A stretch of DNA of 5,485 bases from DATJHM01 sp035493895 (GTDB lineage: Bacteria > Chloroflexota > Ktedonobacteria > Ktedonobacterales > Ktedonobacteraceae): contig DATJHM010000315.1 of NCBI GenBank assembly GCA_035493895.1, positions 1 to 5,485 of the forward strand, written 5' to 3'. Under the pieces are notes generated by a model, which saw only the letters and a program-made list of their open reading frames with translations, was not told the origin of the DNA and did not search any database. Of this stretch, positions 5,199 through 5,485 are shown in pieces. The translations under genes were made by a program, and so were the position numbers. Position 1 is the first letter of the stretch. Every line of letters starts with the position of its first letter.

Positions 5199-5254
5199 GC
5201 GAAGAGAGAAGGCACACCAGGTAGCCCCCGTTCGGACCTGGTGCCTCTTCTCGC
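5199..5254 (+). terminator. Stem-loop terminator candidate after the PIG-L gene
   Basis: CACCAGGT (5215-5222) pairs perfectly with ACCTGGTG (5236-5243). The stem continues outward imperfectly through GG/CC and the purine-rich 5199-5210 against the pyrimidine-rich 5246-5254. It starts directly after the stop codon, is GC-rich at its apex, and has a 13-nt loop. No T-run follows on the plus strand. Confidence 0.5.
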
Positions 5255-5330
5255 ACGAAACTCAAAAAAACAGTTGTGCCCGAAGAGGATGAGAGATCCA
5301 GCCTGGGATGGTAGGTAGGAGTGAGGAGAA

Positions 5331-5485
5331 ATGAAGGGGATCGAAGGATCAACTCTGGGACGCTATGAACTACGACATCGTATCGCTCGCGGTGGCATGT
5401 CTGAAGTCTATCTCGGCTATGACAAACGCGTACGACGCCGTGTGGCTGTCAAGGTCTTATATGGCAGCGATGAACCTTTCGTGCG
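5331..5485 (+). CDS. Hanks-type Ser/Thr protein kinase, N-terminus (cut by window end)
   Basis: The first 51 codons of a longer gene are present. LGRYELRHRIARGGMSEVYLG (about 9-29) carries the start of a bacterial Ser/Thr kinase domain: the RYEL entry strand, then a glycine-rich loop (A19-R20-G21-G22-M23-S24-E25-V26). VAVKVL (38-43) supplies the ATP-positioning lysine K41. The catalytic loop, activation segment and any membrane or sensor domain lie outside the window, so activity cannot be judged. The ATG at 5331 has TAGGAG (5316-5321) at a 9-nt spacing and a second, closer GAGGAG (5323-5328). Starting about ten residues before the kinase fold is typical for this family. No clear promoter was found in the 132-bp gap from the PIG-L gene. 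Confidence 0.9.
   Translation, partial: MKGIEGSTLGRYELRHRIARGGMSEVYLGYDKRVRRRVAVKVLYGSDEPFV

Noticed and set aside
4603..5352. 249-codon open frame on the minus strand
   Set aside because: It is antisense to the PIG-L gene, whose catalytic motifs are intact. Its product is low-complexity, rich in Arg, Ser and Pro, as expected of a shadow.

Overview
This window looks like a chromosomal segment from a Gram-positive-type soil bacterium, most likely a member of Ktedonobacteria (Chloroflexota). That placement is an inference from gene style, not a database match. The supporting points are a lipoprotein beta-propeller, a MutY of the short actinobacterial/chloroflexal type, a PHxDD-type PIG-L deacetylase, a Hanks-type Ser/Thr kinase, a mix of ATG and GTG starts, and clear Shine-Dalgarno (SD) sites. 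No mobile element, tRNA, rRNA or CRISPR array was seen.

Layout. 1-247 carries no convincing gene but is packed with short hairpins. 248-1561 (minus) is a secreted lipoprotein with propeller-like repeats. 1562-1903 is a divergent control region with two palindromes, one on the lipoprotein side and a stronger one on the methyltransferase side. 1904-2653 (plus) is a class I SAM-dependent methyltransferase. 2654-2925 holds a hairpin, a perfect TATAAT -10 box with a repeated 10-bp motif around it, and a leader with a long stem. 2926-3225 is a small cysteine-containing protein of unknown function. It lies 6 bp upstream of 3232-4215, a MutY-type adenine glycosylase, and the two probably form an operon. 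4216-4382 is a compact promoter region with a 12-bp direct repeat, a palindrome on the -35 box, and a strong SD. 4383-5198 is a PIG-L family deacetylase followed by a stem-loop. 5331 to the window end is the N-terminus of a Ser/Thr protein kinase.

How they fit together. The genes do not form one pathway. Likely transcription units are the lipoprotein alone (minus), the methyltransferase alone, the small protein with mutY, the PIG-L gene from its own promoter, and the kinase. I found no convincing new multi-gene system. The most unusual content is in the intergenic DNA: repeated and palindromic motifs placed on or around recognisable promoter elements in three of the gaps. They suggest dedicated but unidentified regulators. 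All operator and promoter calls come from reading the sequence and have no experimental or comparative support here.
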